Of a stretch of 64,000 nt of DNA, positions 10,837 through 23,851 are shown in pieces (position 1 is the stretch's first letter; each line of letters starts with the position of its first letter). The notes beneath the pieces are model-generated. The model was not told the origin of the DNA. It worked only from the letters and a program-made list of their open reading frames with translations, and searched no databases. The DNA is from Drechslerella dactyloides (lineage: Eukaryota > Ascomycota > Orbiliomycetes > Orbiliales > Orbiliaceae): the NCBI GenBank assembly GCA_020064725.1, contig JAGTWJ010000002.1, forward strand, positions 1,302,001-1,366,000. The letters run 5' to 3'. The position numbers and the translations under genes were made by a program.

Positions 10837-13800
10837 TGTAATCGATTGATCTATTGAGATCTAGGAGAATTCGAAGAAATGTCGGTGCAAATGTCCGTTG
10901 TGCTCTGCAATTAAGAAAAGTTGGCAAGCTGGGCGAGGGATATATATAATACTGTTTGAGCGGAGGCCCGAGCTCAAGTTATATTGCAGAGGACGAAGAT
11001 CGAATTTGACTGATGCAAGAGGAAGGTCAGGAAAACCAGAATCTCGGAGGCAGAGGCGCCATCTTTATATCTTTCAGCTCTCCACTTTATTCTCCTTGGT
11101 TCCGCCTTTAGCACGAAGGTTGCCAGCTTTTTTCATTCGGGTTTTCTTCGCGTCTTGTGGTGCTAATTTCTTTTTCGGGTTGTTCGTTAGCGACGCCTCC
11201 TCCAGTTTGGACACGGGACTAATCTCGCAGGGCAGCATCTGTTGGTGATTGACCGGCTGACTGTCTGGCTCTCTTGCCAAATGCATGAATGGACGAACGG
11301 ACGACCGGTGCACATGTGGGAAAAAGAAATCATAGCGTTGCGGATGTTGGAGTCTCGAACAGACGCAGGGAAAAGGGTTTCTTCGCGTACTGATCCTTCG
11401 AAACTGCGGTTGAGCGATCTGGTTGGTGCCGCTAGCGACCAGACTACTCAGCAATAAAATCCTGCGGGAGACCTGCAGGTGGTGTCCCTGCAAGTGAATG
11501 AATGGGTGCGATCAATGCACCGGTGATTTGACAAATCTTCGGATGCTCAGCCGCAGGCCAGGTATTCTGCCTCCGACGGGCGCCTGGACGATACCTGTGG
11601 GTACAAGCCCTTTCTGTCGCAAAATGCATCGCTATTGCTATCGATCTTGCGACCCACAGAAATGCCTTGAGGTAAAAGGGCGACAAGGGGCGATCTTGCC
11701 GAGAGAGGCTTTCATTCGTGGTCTCGCAGAGTGCTTTGCCGAAATAGATCTAGGATTTAGCTGCTTGGCAGATTAGTCACCCACTGTCCTTCGGCCCATG
11801 GGGTCGCGTCAACCATCCAATTTTGTCGCTTCATCGAATCTCTGGTGACTCCACAGTCTCGTGGTTTAGAGTCGTGTAGATATGTGACTAAGCATATATG
11901 TTAGTGTCATTGTGCTGGTGTGCATAGCCTCGAACCCACAATTCGGCTGTGTGCAAAGGAATGACGAGCCAGCATGTCACACAAGCTTAAGCAGACTGCG
12001 CTGAGTACAAGGCCAAAGCAGGCCCCGCTTTTTGGCTCAACGCACAACACGGCTAATTGCAACGTCGACCCTCTTTTCTTTGTCTCGACGTCTCTGTTGG
12101 ATCCATTAGCAGTGTATTTTAAGCTGCACGTTACGGCTAAGCACAGCTTTGAAACCTTATCGGCTTGTTCTTCTAGTATATCCATCCCTCTCTATCCGTG
12201 AGCTCCCTAGAAAAAGTTGATTACGCGACTAGAGCTCCTTGATCAATTGATGTTTTCATTGTCAACGTGTTGCTGTCACTATACCATCATGTCTTGTCGC
12301 GTCATGTCGTACACATATCAATTCCACTTCCGTGAGTCCGGGTCAGCCATTCATGTTTACCTATACCGCGCTCGAATTCACCGAACTCGAAATCAAATTG
12401 TTATAAACCGTCTACACACGGAGGAGCAATCGTCGGGTGGTCTCACTCATCTAAATTTCTCGGCAACTGGATAACTCGGGATATTACGTATTGAACTCGA
12501 ACAACTGATGTATAGCTTGAAAGCCAGCAAGTCTACAGATTTAACTATCTCGTATAGAACATTACTCATGGAAAGATTGCCGTCCACTGTGTTTTTCTAG
12601 CCATGGACACTCGTTTCCCGGTCGCATCCCTGGCAGCTCTAGAGCTCCTCCTTCCGTGTACCCTTCTCTCCATCCCGGATGGAAACAAACTGTCATTGCA
12701 TCATGCTGCCTTCAAGCACCGAGCTCGTGGATAATACTGGGCTCTACCTAGCGGTTCTAAAACTTATCATAGCCAGAGAGAACTCCGGCTGGCCTAACAC
12801 AAGCTCAATGACCTTCGGGACGAGCCGGGTCTTGCGATATGCGGGATTGCAAGTGGGGACGGGATTCTGCAGGCGTCTATCGACGTGGTACCATTCACGA
12901 ATGCGGGGGAAAACAGTGCGAAAGTTGTTTCTTTAGTCAGGTATCCCCGAGACTAGTCAGGTATACTTTCAGGCATGCTCTCAAGCTAGCATCGCCTCGG
13001 AAAACTGCCTCGCCTTCCTGACTCCCACCAGATGTGACCGACATTGAAACAGAATACCGTAAGAGTTCGAGAGTATCAACGCTTGTTCGGCCAGTCCGTC
13101 AACGTTGGCCGATCCGACCAACGCAAACCGTATGGTTGAAAAATACCTAGGCTCTTAACAGTTCACGTAATTCTCCTGAGTGCACAGCCGTTCCATCAAA
13201 GGGGGAATTCACTCGCCAGATGATTTGCATGGGGTTGTTCCGTCATGAACTTAGAACGTTACAAAGGAGAGTAGATTGTGAGGATAGGAAGGACGTTGAG
13301 CTGGCTGCTTTCGTTGTGAAACTGTATCCTCTGCCTCGAATAGTTGAGTATTCAGTACGATAAATGGAAAGGCCACGACAAAGATGTCAACGAATACCGC
13401 CCCGAGACCACGAATACCCTAGTTAGACACGTGTGGCAAGAGCGGTACTCCCCGCCGTATCTCTACGCGGAGCGGCAAGTTCTCCAGGCTCAGCATTGGG
13501 TTGTCTCGTGAACCAGAAGCGCATTGGGCGTACCAGAAGGATTTTCTGATACGTCCGACGATACTTCGCAGATGAGACTGACCAGGCCCCGAAAGAATGG
13601 CCTATTCTGCTTACATGCATACAACGAACTCAGCCCTCTCTGCGCGGTGATTCGAGCTTGATTGTTGTTGGTGGCATCGGCTGCATCGATTGTTTTCCCT
13701 CCATACAGTGGCACTAGAACAGAAGATGGGCGCACCGGATATCCTTACAGCACTATTTTTTATTGTTGTTGAGCTACATCGAGAAGGATGGACCATTTCC

Positions 13801-14300
13801 TTCCCATATCGAGCCAGCCATAGATCAGACACTTTGAATGACAGATGCACATCATATCAGTAACTATTATGATTTCGTTTAATCGCAATAACGAAAACAA
13901 ACTGCAGTCACTGGCTGATAGACTTGGATTGCTTATGCCTCCCTGAAATCGATCAGATTGGCGCAGCTTGCACCAGAAGGACGGATGCCTTAATCATATG
14001 TGCTCTTCTCCCAAACATCGCTGTACATCTAGTCTACCGTTGAATTTGCAGACGCACGCGGGTTGTTATTGAGGATGCCTAGGCAACTGTATCTCTAAGC
14101 CTCTACGAAGCTACAGATCGCGGATATCAGTTGCTCCTTTCAGCCGGAAATTATAATTGATTGTGTTTCTATTAGAGGAGAATCTCTCAAGAGGAGACCA
14201 ACCTGATTAGCTAAGTCTCGAGATCTTTCTCGAAGTGAAACTGACTGCCGATGAAAACACCATCCTATCGTAAATACAGAGTTTCAATTCGCAGTTTTCG
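10837..14300. other. Intergenic, 3.5 kb
   Basis: Upstream region of the MARVEL gene on the left, then DNA without supported genes. A minus-strand frame at 11074-11493 ends in a very basic tail (Lys-rich), but the other half has no protein-like order and the basic part coincides with a pyrimidine tract on the plus strand, so I do not call it. The 12-14 kb part is AT-richer with frequent stops in all frames. Confidence 0.45.
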
Positions 14301-15056
14301 TTAAAAAGAGAACCCATGCTCATGCTCATCTTCTTCCTCCTGTCCTGCATTAAGCCTGTCTTCTTCCATGAAAGCACGCATGAGTTTACGACCATCCTCG
14401 CGGTCTTCCTCATTGTATATTTTCCAACCATATGCCATGAGGAAATGAAATTCGCCACCCCAATGTTTCTTCAGCCATTGCTCCTCCTCCTGTGTCAAAG
14501 GAAGGTCCCCAGAAATCTCTTTCCCTTTTGCTTCATGACTCTCAGCGGGCTGATTCTGTCCTGTAAGGGCCTTGAAGCGCGCCCTCTCCTCGTCTGCCCA
14601 GCATACGTTTATCCAGTAATGCCCTGCCGGATCCAAAGTGGTTCTACCAGGCGTATTGTCGCTGAGCGTGAGCATGTATAGAGGAGATGGCTTCGACAGC
14701 AACGCTTCACATTTACCACTCTCATCTACGATCTTTCCCCCGATCTCACGGCCGAACCCTCCGATCTGAAAACCGCCGATTTGTTCTATTACGGGATTCC
14801 CAACGAGGTTGCAAATCATCGAAGGAACATGAAGGACATCCTGAAGCTCGATCTCATTGAGGGTGCCACTCAAGTCGCATTTAACTTTGAGTTTGACTGT
14901 CCCGACACCGAGGACATCAAGCCCAGAGGTTGTTTTCGATGGAAATGCCGTGTAGGATGTGAACCAAGAGATGTCGGCGGCTCCGTGGACATTGCTACCG
15001 CTGCCAAATACCCAATCGGTGCTTCGGTTCGACAGATTATTTGTGGATGCCGCCAT
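14301..15056 (-). CDS. Domesticated copia-type Pol beta-barrel protein
   Basis: Single 251-codon frame. Residues about 14-95 resemble the beta-barrel/protease-like region before the GAG-pre-integrase of Ty1/copia polyproteins: a Trp-led motif followed by SGSNVH, then FTSYTAF, VLGVGTVKL, and IELQDVLHVPSMICNLV, which match copia landmarks (W-x-D-S-G-x-x-x-H ... L-x-D-V-L-Y/H-V-P). At the position of the catalytic Asp the motif reads W-V-F-G-S-G, so the protease Asp is Gly. The C-terminal half (about 130-251) is unrelated to integrase or reverse transcriptase: it has a YWINVCWADEERARF block and an LTQEEEQWLKKHWGGEFHF block followed by an acidic tail. I recall similar stand-alone proteins in other filamentous fungi, so I infer a host gene, not a live element. 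No LTRs or other pol domains flank it. Function unknown. Confidence 0.7.
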   Translation of the reverse strand: MAASTNNLSNRSTDWVFGSGSNVHGAADISWFTSYTAFPSKTTSGLDVLGVGTVKLKVKCDLSGTLNEIELQDVLHVPSMICNLVGNPVIEQIGGFQIGGFGREIGGKIVDESGKCEALLSKPSPLYMLTLSDNTPGRTTLDPAGHYWINVCWADEERARFKALTGQNQPAESHEAKGKEISGDLPLTQEEEQWLKKHWGGEFHFLMAYGWKIYNEEDREDGRKLMRAFMEEDRLNAGQEEEDEHEHGFSF

Positions 15057-18000
15057 CGCTGTCGCTGGAGATGAGTATTTGCTTATGTAGTTTCGAGGAC
15101 GCTTGGGAAGTTGGCCTTACGTAAATAGGTGTTTGGACGCGTGTTGTTCAGGGCGTCAGTGAATCTTGGAGTCGCAAATCGTGTTTCGTGATCCCGGATG
15201 GAGTCTCTGAAGCGTGGGGTAGATAGTGGGGAAGAAGGAAGGCGATATCATCCCTGAGTGTTATAGTCTGGAACTCAGCACTATACTCATGGCCATCTGA
15301 GGAACGGTAGCGAAGCTCTTCCTTTGAGGTAGCCGAGAGCGCAAGCTTTGTTTGTTCGTGGTATGACTTCCTGATTCGGAATTTTTCAAAATCCAACACA
15401 ATGAACAACAAGACATAGGCACCTCGGCCTTTGCATATGGAGCCGGAATTCGTGATATCACTGACCTAGTAAGGATTATATGGCAGCATATTAGACGCAT
15501 GGACAGTCGTCCGCGTTTCTTTGCAACTTAGGCAGACTCCGAATAGCTTAAAAATAGGGCATAATAGATTGTTGAATCTTTGAAGACGAAAGCATGCACA
15601 ATTATTGTCGTGAACATAAATCTCCTGATATCATGATGGCTGCTTCGAGATATCAACCTTGGATCTTATTTTGGGCCTGCTGGGTTTACATGCTTTGCTC
15701 TTTTCTGTTGTGTGACTGGCTTGGAGTAATTTTGTTGAATGGTCTTAACACTCATACGTATACTAGAGTCTTTAGCTATTAATTAATATCCTTGTAAACT
15801 GTGACTCTATGAAGCAGAGGCATAAATATTAATATATTCGAAGATACCGAGATACTGTTGTCTAAATCTCAAAACGACTAGTTCTTTTCACAAGACCACA
15901 TCGTCTTATATAAGTATTGAAGTGAATTCTGACCACTGTTAAAATAGTCTATGGCTACATGACATATCAGCCAATCCAATGGACGACCACACCCTCCAGA
16001 TACCAATGATGAATACCCCCTTAGCTGAGACAATATATGCATATGGGTTTTACCCATCAGGAGACACTAAAAGGTCTCACATATATACCGAGAACAAATC
16101 AAGGAACTGTATGCATGCATCTTGGCTAATGACTTCCAAGGTTTCTTCTGTGCATTAGAAGCGGGGTCCAGTTGGCTGGGGGAGAAGGTGTGCTGGTATT
16201 GAACGCCGTGCTAGAAAAAAGGAAATTGTCGCCTGACCGATACTAGATCTAGACAGGATGTAGGTCTGAATCGCATTAGGTTATCAAAGGAAACTCTCAA
16301 GGGCCGAGGAGTATCCGAAATATTCGTCCAAGAATGATATCCAATGTGCAAGTCAGACTGCAGGAGGCTTATGAGGACCGTCATTGGAGGACTAGGGTGT
16401 GGTGGCCACGTGGGTTTCATAGGTTATTGACCGGGGGCGTTTTGAGCCAACCGGCTGTCCAAATGGGTCGACTTTCCTTGAAGAGACTGGCACCTTGATA
16501 GTATATACCTTGACTATATTAAGTTTCAGGGCTCTGGCCGAACCCCACTGCCCCCTCAGTAGTGTCACCCGGCCAATTCCGCCTGAGAGGCATATTCACT
16601 ACTATAGACCAGCTCACGGGAGGTACCTAACTCGGGCCGATGGAGGTATGATCCCGGGATCCAGCTTTCACGATCGCATTTACGGTGACAATACAATGGC
16701 TGCACAGCCATGTGCATATGTGGGCGAGATTAAAATTTCGAAATTTCCTCTTTGCTCGGGGCCAAGAAGACAAGGGCTCGCCCTGGCCTGACAACCAAAA
16801 AGGACGCAGCCTAGAACCCGCAGGCTTGATGTTTCACCTGTCATAATTTTTTCGTCCTTATCTGTAGAGTTTCAGTTTTTCGAGTGTTGCATGGATGATG
16901 ACCGCCTATTGGCTACTAGGGTGACAAATGGTCTCGAGTGAATGACTCGAAAATGGCGTTCGACCACACGACCTTCGATTGAGCATGCGGCATATATCTT
17001 GTATATCTTGAGCATTTATATATGGTCAAACACCCGTGAACACTAGTGCCCATGGTGGGTACGGGTGCCCATGCTGTATAAACATGGGTACATAACGTAT
17101 TCGTATACACCTTTCGATGGCGCTCCCGCCGTCTTCTACAAGTCACCCGGTCGAACAATTGTAGGCCGTGAGTATGTGCACGTGTATTCATTCACGCTGT
17201 ACTTATAATCTGCCATCTATAGTTCTGTAGGTTCCACTTCAGCTTGAGCATTTTCACCGTAGATAGCAGTCAGTTCTAGACATTGACATTACACACGTTC
17301 AAACTTCGATGGCCATCTACCATCAAATACGATCTCCAACAACGCAGCTGGTGTCATGCTGCGGACCAAACGAAGCAGGCTCGGAAAACCGACAAACCGG
17401 ATTGAACCGACCGCGACGACAAACCTAGCACTAACGTATATGATGCAGGCTTGGCGGCATTCAACTGCTCTCTTCAGCACCGATCGCGATCGGCTACCCA
17501 TATAGCGGCAGGATATACCCACGGAGTTAAATCTGCGTCAGAACATGTATTCCCGTAGCTGAACACGCGCTTCCGTCTAGCAAATGATAGAAAGCACCGT
17601 GCCGTCGAGGCGAGGATGATCCGTGCCGACACTCAACGGTCGCGCATCCGGACCTGGATCACAAGGCTGACATAGATCGCGTGCTGTCGGTGCGCCTACC
17701 AATGGCCGTCGAGAGCGTGAGACCGAAGTCGCATTCTTTTGGAGTCAAGAAGGATGCTGCTGGTTGATCACTATCCGTGTATCGTTGTGTGGATTCCGGA
17801 AGGATCCTTGAGGATGCTAGTACAGCTGGTGGTGTTATCTTGCAGGGTGATAATTGATATTAGCTAAGCTGCACGTCTAGCTGGCGGGTCGGCGCAGATT
17901 GTTGCATCACAGCGGCTCAACGCCAAAATCGGCTGGCAGTCGTTCACCATGATGCACCATACCGTGCAACGTGCAACGTTTAAATACTTCTTAGCAGTCA

Positions 18001-18291
18001 CCACCACCTCCATCCTCCACACATCTTTTTCATCACCGTCCCCGCTCTCCTAATAACGTCACCGCTATCCTAATAACGTCACCGCTTCCGTTTCATTCCG
18101 CACAGGTTCTTGAATCACACCCCTGCATCTCAGGCCGGTCAGGTACCAGCCGCGAGCATATTATACTGCCTACAGCTGCTCCTTTCGTATGGTTACATCT
18201 CCGGGTCTCCCTCCATCGGCCCTCACATTTAAAGCGGTTTCAGACGTATATTCTGTCCGCCTTCAATTTCTGAAGGACATAGATTCCTTGG
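15057..18291. other. Intergenic, 3.2 kb
   Basis: AT-richer than the genes, stops frequent in all frames. A minus-strand frame at 15148-15411 lies just upstream of the copia-derived gene but shows no motif. The right end (17960-18291) is the likely promoter and 5' UTR of the AAA ATPase gene, with a TTTAAATA element near 17980 and the tandem repeat listed separately. Confidence 0.45.
18043..18082 (+). repeat. Two-copy 20-bp direct repeat with TGACGT cores
   Basis: Two adjacent 20-bp units (18043-18062 and 18063-18082) differ by one base. Each contains AACGTCAC, the reverse complement of GTGACGTT, a half-site for CRE/ATF-type bZIP factors. The repeat lies about 210-250 bp before the AAA ATPase start, where a fungal promoter or 5' UTR would be. 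The repeat itself is seen directly; a regulatory role is inferred. Confidence 0.55.
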
Positions 18292-21285
18292 ATGATGGCG
18301 TCCGGCAAGACCGTCAACCTCATCATCCAGACCGATGATGGAGTTGAATACCATCTCCCCTTAGAGGCACTTAGAATTGCAAAAAATACTACTGATGATT
18401 CAGCTGGAAGAACATTCAAGTCTACGGGGACATCAACTGATGATTTACCAACCGATGGCCCCCCACCGCAAGGTAATCGTGCCCATCCCAGCCCACCTAT
18501 CGCCCAGCGAGAGGCGCAAAACTTCCAACAGTCCAGAGCTCCGATCCAATCTGCTGCCCCTTCTGCTTCGGGACCACCCCCACATCTCATGCCAATAACC
18601 GCAGGCAATCCTACTCATGATAATGGGATGCACGAGGAGCCTAGGCGGGGCGGACCAAAGGACCGCGGCCGCATCTTGGCCTTCAAACGCCTCGACCACC
18701 TGTAAGTATTCCTCTCTGCTCTTACAGTTACCGATTGGCTGGATATGCTCACATCTTCTGACACTCCGGCGCAGGTATGATGCTAAGAGACATGCCTTCG
18801 GTATGGTGGAGACGAATACTGCCGAAAAACCCTCTAATGATCGTTTCGAGCATTTTGTCTTCGTTGTTCGCAGAATCTTTAACATTAAGAATGAGTACCA
18901 GGTATGTCTGCCAGTGCTGACACGGAGTGCGGCATGCATGCGAAGGTCGCATACTTCCTGGATGATGACGCTAACAAAGGTCGATTGGCACCTGATAGCG
19001 GACCCTCATTGATATCAAATCGCTTTATCTGAGGGATGTTTTGGCCGACTCAATCGTCAACGTCAAGGGATTGACTTGGACAGAAGAAAAACCTTGCTTG
19101 AATCCGGATTTCGTCCTTGCCCATGAATCTGATATCGATGCCCATGTCGCAGAGCTAGCAACTCTGGACAGCCCTGATGAAGATAAGCAGAAGCAGATCC
19201 AGCATGCAAGGCTTTTGCTTGAATATCTCAACGAGGACTTTTTGAAGGACAAGGAGAGATTTCAGGCTCTGGTCAAAGATGGTCTCATCACGTTTGACCT
19301 GATCCTGATGCTGTTGAAAGCTAACACCGTGGTCGTCGCCGAGTCTATCCTCGGTGAACCTACGCTGTTATATGTCCGCTGGTCCGAGTTCAGGAAGCAT
19401 GCTATCAAAGGAGACTACGTCTACATGGAAGCATCCTATATCGAATCAGATGGAAAGTAAGTGTTTGAGTGATTGGCAGGGCCAATGCTTTGTAGAACGT
19501 AAGGGCTAACAAATACTCCTGAATATTAGGTGCTTCCGCTATACGGAAACCATACTTGAGCTGTCAACCTTTCGCGGAAGCATGCCAATAACCTCCTTGG
19601 CCGTGTATCCGTTCAAATACGACCCAAAATACGATCAATTGAGAGCGGAGCTAATCGAACGTGGGAAGAAATTCTGTGCACTTCAAAGAGCCGATGATCC
19701 TAAAATCCCTGGGGCGTTTAGATCCTACAACGGACTTGGATTTCGGCGCATGAAGGACGACACCCATAAATTCCACGTCAAAGGAAGAGTGATGATCGAC
19801 TCTCAAGCTTTCCGTCGGATATTGCCTGACTATCCCGGCTTTGCATATACGAAGGCATCTCCACGGCCGCGAGCGACACGTCCGGATCCTGATGAGGAAA
19901 ATCCAAGTGGCCCAAACTCTCCACAGAAGACTCCTCGAAGCCGCAGAGTGTCCTTCAATACTCCCGTGGACTTCAACAGGATGACTGATGATGATTTTCT
20001 GCTCTGTCCGTCTACAGTAGATGGGTTCTCATTCACGGATAAACTTTGGGGTTGGTATAATCTTCCGTGTCAACGAATTCATCATTCTTTTCAAGAAAAC
20101 ATGCTAACTTCTAACAATAGGCCAGTTCTCAGTCAGCAAGCTAGAGCAAATCAGGTGGCATGAGAATGCATTCGATTCTTTAGTCCTTCCACCGAGCCAG
20201 AAAACGCTGATCCGAGCCTTGATTGAAAGCCACACCAAGGGAGCCCAAGTTAGTGATGAAGAGCACCCGGATTTTGATGACATTATTCAAGGAAAGGGCA
20301 AAGGCCTAGTAATGCTCTTGCACGGTAAGCCAGGCCTCGGGAAAACTCTGACTGCAGAAAGTATATCGGAGACTCTGAAGCGCCCTCTCTATGTCCTCTC
20401 CGCCGGTGATCTTCCACCAGACCCAACTAAGCTAGAGCTTCATCTTGCGAGCGTAAGTTTTCCTCTAAATACTTAAGTTGAAGAGTAGTGACAATTAAGG
20501 TCGGTCGTGCGGCAGGTGCTGGATATTGCGGGGTCTTGGGGCGCTGTGCTCCTCATCGACGAGGCAGATATCTACCTTGAACAACGTGGTATGGGCGAAG
20601 TTAATCGCAACGCGCTGGTCTGCGTATTTCTAAGACTTCTTGAGTACTTTCGAGGAATTCTCATCCTCACCACTAACCGGTGAGACTCCCTTATGGACTG
20701 GGCTTATTCTCAGGAGCCCTTCCGCTTTTGTATTTGGCAGCAGGCTAATGATAACTATAATCCACCGCAGCGTCCGAACCTTCGACGAGGCCTTCCAGAG
20801 CCGAATTCACGTCGCAATTGCATACAACGACCTTGGCCCTGATGCAAAAGTCCAGATCTGGAAGACTTTCATCACGAAGGCGCTGGACTCAGAGAAGAGC
20901 CTTCCGTTAGCCGCTGTATCAACTACTGTCAGTAAAAGCAAGTGGGCTGAGAACACCACGGATGCGATGGCTTTGACCTCCGATGACTATGCCCAACTCG
21001 CTCGCAATGATTTGAACGGGCGCCAGGTAAGCCAAGCCGACCCAGATGCTGAAGCCACCGCCACCATATATGCAGGTACGGCCAATTACGAAGAGGCACG
21101 CACACTAATTATAAATCATCTCGTCCATCAAACTGCAGATCAAGAACGCTGTCAAGGCAGCGCACGCTCTAGCGACCTCGCTTGGAGAGCGCCTGAACAT
21201 GAAGCACATCCGGCAAGTGCTGGAGGTGATGGAAAGTTTCGACCGAGCTTTCCGAGGCGCTCATACTGGCAATCTCTATACTTAA
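18292..21285 (+). CDS. AAA ATPase with fungal N-terminal DUF7025-like region
   Basis: Eight exons: 18292-18701, 18775-18901, 18999-19456, 19530-20050, 20121-20452, 20516-20679, 20771-21026 and 21139-21285, 804 aa, all junctions in frame. Residues 1-135 are polar and Pro-rich. About 140-500 form the region usual in fungal AAA ATPases of this type (DIKSLYLRDVLADSIV, LLYVRWSEFR, then a patch ending PSTVDGFSF). The ATPase core follows: Walker A GKPGLGKT (574-581), Walker B VLLIDEAD (627-634), and the TTNR / DEAFQSRIH second region of homology. The last exon is the small helical lid (NGRQ-IKNAVKAAHALA). The exon 3 start at 18999 is the least certain; it follows a CTAAC branch and TAG. The protein lacks a transit peptide or TM. 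The family is expanded in filamentous fungi with no established general role. A second Met is at 18295. Confidence 0.85.
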
Positions 21286-23851
21286 TATTTCCTCTTTGAT
21301 TTTCTATTATCACTCCGCGCGATCCTGTGTCCCCATCCGGTCTTTCTGTGCACCTTTTATCCGGCGTCTATGAGAAATTAAAAGTTGTCACGCGATGTAG
21401 ACACGGCGTCCTTGCACCTCTTATACACCCAACGTTTTACACCTATGTCATCTTCCCCATCACTCCCTTACTTCTACCATACTTACATGATCCTCCTCAC
21501 TACATTATTATTCAAGGCTTTTTCCCAATTTAGGAGGCAATCGCTGCACACATACATGTTAGATACATGAATGAATGAACGGCCTTTACCATACTCAGAT
21601 CCGCAGAAGCGATGTTTTAGATGGAGGTCGAAAGAACATCCTGAAAGAGTAGTGGGGCGATCACATAGTTGGTTATTTATAATAACCTAATTTGGTTCGA
21701 TTATCTTTCATGGCTGCCTCTTATCCATAGGCGATAGGACGGGAGCATTTACAGACTATCGCTAGGGGATATATGTTAGATTACAGATTGCATACTGCAG
21801 GTGTGTACCCACGAGCTCTTACTATGGCTCAGGCACCTAGTTTATTTCGGTATGTATGCATGCAATCTAGCCGGATGGATTGCTTCCGCGATCGAGCGGA
21901 GGGCGGGATGATGTTTAAGCCTTGGGGATATTAGAAACTTGCGCAACTAATGATGTTACAGTTTCACGGTGTCCGAGTTACGTATGACTAGGTGGCTTGG
22001 CGGTGGATAGTGGTGATTATATTCGAGGGCATCAACTTGCATTGAGCTAAGGTCGATGTAATTGTAGCGGATGGATGGCCGTAGCATCCGTCGTGTCAGC
22101 TGTGTGGGCGGCCTATGTATGCAATACTGTTGGGAGCTGGGTAACTGGTGAATATGGTGTGATCGGCGAAGGGGCGTACGTACGTGATATCGAAGAGTGT
22201 AGCGCGGCGGCTAGACTAGACCGTGGATCCGATCATGTCATGATCATGGTGCTTTCAGTCAACGGCGTGGATGTCAGTTGGCATGAAGGCAGGCTGAGTT
22301 GGCTGGACGTTGTGGTGGATGTTGCGTTGTGCCACAGGCGGCCAGCCAATGGGGCTTCCGTCCAAATTTAGTCGCACGGCACATCGCGACGTCTCGTTCA
22401 AGCAACAGAATACGCACGTACTAGAAGAGCCTCGAAACGCCGGATGGCTCGCGAGGGGTGCAACGGACGGGTGAGGTGGGGCTCCCAGGTTGGATCGAAT
22501 CTCAAATTCTTTTCCCAATATCCATGCCCTTGGTACGAAATGTACGGCCTAACATTTGCATTCACTCTAACGATGGCTGAAGCCTGCCCCGGTCCAGGTT
22601 CTGGCTTTCCGAACGAAGCGACGTTGTCTCGTCCCAGCGCTAAGCTGGGCGGGGACCGTCACGTCACCGGTCGACGTGTCTGTGCTCATGTGTCGCAGCG
22701 TCCAACGGACATGCAACGGTTGATATGCTCGTCGGTTGGTGGGATTGTGGTTTGCTTGCGCTGGGATCGAATGCGGATGTTAAAAATAGTCGTTCGGCAT
22801 CAAGCTTGAGCACACCTGCCCTGGAGAGGGTGTGCGGCGCCTATGGGCGAGACCGCAGCGGAGACGCTCTGATTGGTTGTCCGGCGACCCGGTTAGCCCG
22901 GCATGGAAAGCCAAGCTGGCCGACTGGCCACTCACATCGCGCGATCTTGAAGCGAACCCCGGCGAGAGGACAGGGATTCTGGGGGCTTTCTGGGCGAATA
23001 GGTCGCGCGAGGTGCGAGATGGGCCAAATTGCACGGGTTTGTGTGGGAGACGCCTCTGCCGGTGGTTCACGGCGGTATAGGCGCCCAGTTGATGAAGCGA
23101 AGGAGCCGTGCTTGAGAAGCTGCCTCCGTTTCTTTTTCCAGATGTTTCCTTTTGTGGATTAACTTCTGGAAGGGCGGATTTGTGCATCTTGCAGCTGGCG
23201 AATCAGCGGCGGGGACTGGGACCTGAAGTTGCACCTCAGGGCGCTCGCATGCAGGACGCCTTATAACCCAGTAAAGTCCGTATTTCGCTGCTTTTTCTGT
23301 TCAAACAGCAACGTCTTTTTACCACGAATTTCAATTTATTCCGGTCCTGGATTCTCCTCTCCTTTCGAACCGATCTCTCGCACGGAAAGGAAAAGGGCGC
23401 CGATGTTGATGTTGGACTAACTGCGATCGAGTGTTGGAAGGAATCGGCACCTGCTCATTCTCGATCTTGTGCGAATCCGACAGACTGGCGGACGAGAGCT
23501 GGACTTTGCCACAGATATTATAGCCAACAGGAGACCCCTTCCGTCCTTCGACTCTATCCGACATTTCGCTTCTATTCGCCGGACAAATACAGTCTTCTCT
23601 TGAGTGGTGTCTGTCGCAGGAACGGTAGAGCATTGCAGCGGGGAGCCTTTGTCATTCTGTTCGTCTGACTGGTTTCAGCCGCCGTATACGTCGCTGGTGG
23701 ACATCGTCGATTTACATTCTTCCATTACGTTTACACGATATATATCGAAAAGGTTTGTAATCCGTGTGTGATTTCGCTTCTATTACAGGCAATAACTATC
23801 AGTATATCACTGGGCAGACTAGCTAACCACTTGAAAGAGTAGTCAAACGAG
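21286..23851. other. Intergenic, 2.6 kb, upstream of CFEM gene
   Basis: Left part is the AAA ATPase 3' UTR and AT-rich spacer; 22.0-23.8 kb is GC-richer and probably the promoter and leader of the CFEM gene. Overlapping open frames on both strands at 22444-23187 are mutually exclusive and lack motifs; I do not call them. Confidence 0.45.

Noticed and set aside
11074..11493. Minus-strand frame with Lys-rich C-terminus
   Set aside because: The basic tail comes from a pyrimidine tract on the plus strand; the N-terminal half has no order or motif, and no splice partners were found.
22444..23187. Overlapping 120-145 codon frames on both strands
   Set aside because: GC-rich leader region where long frames arise by chance; frames conflict and none has motifs or a signal peptide.
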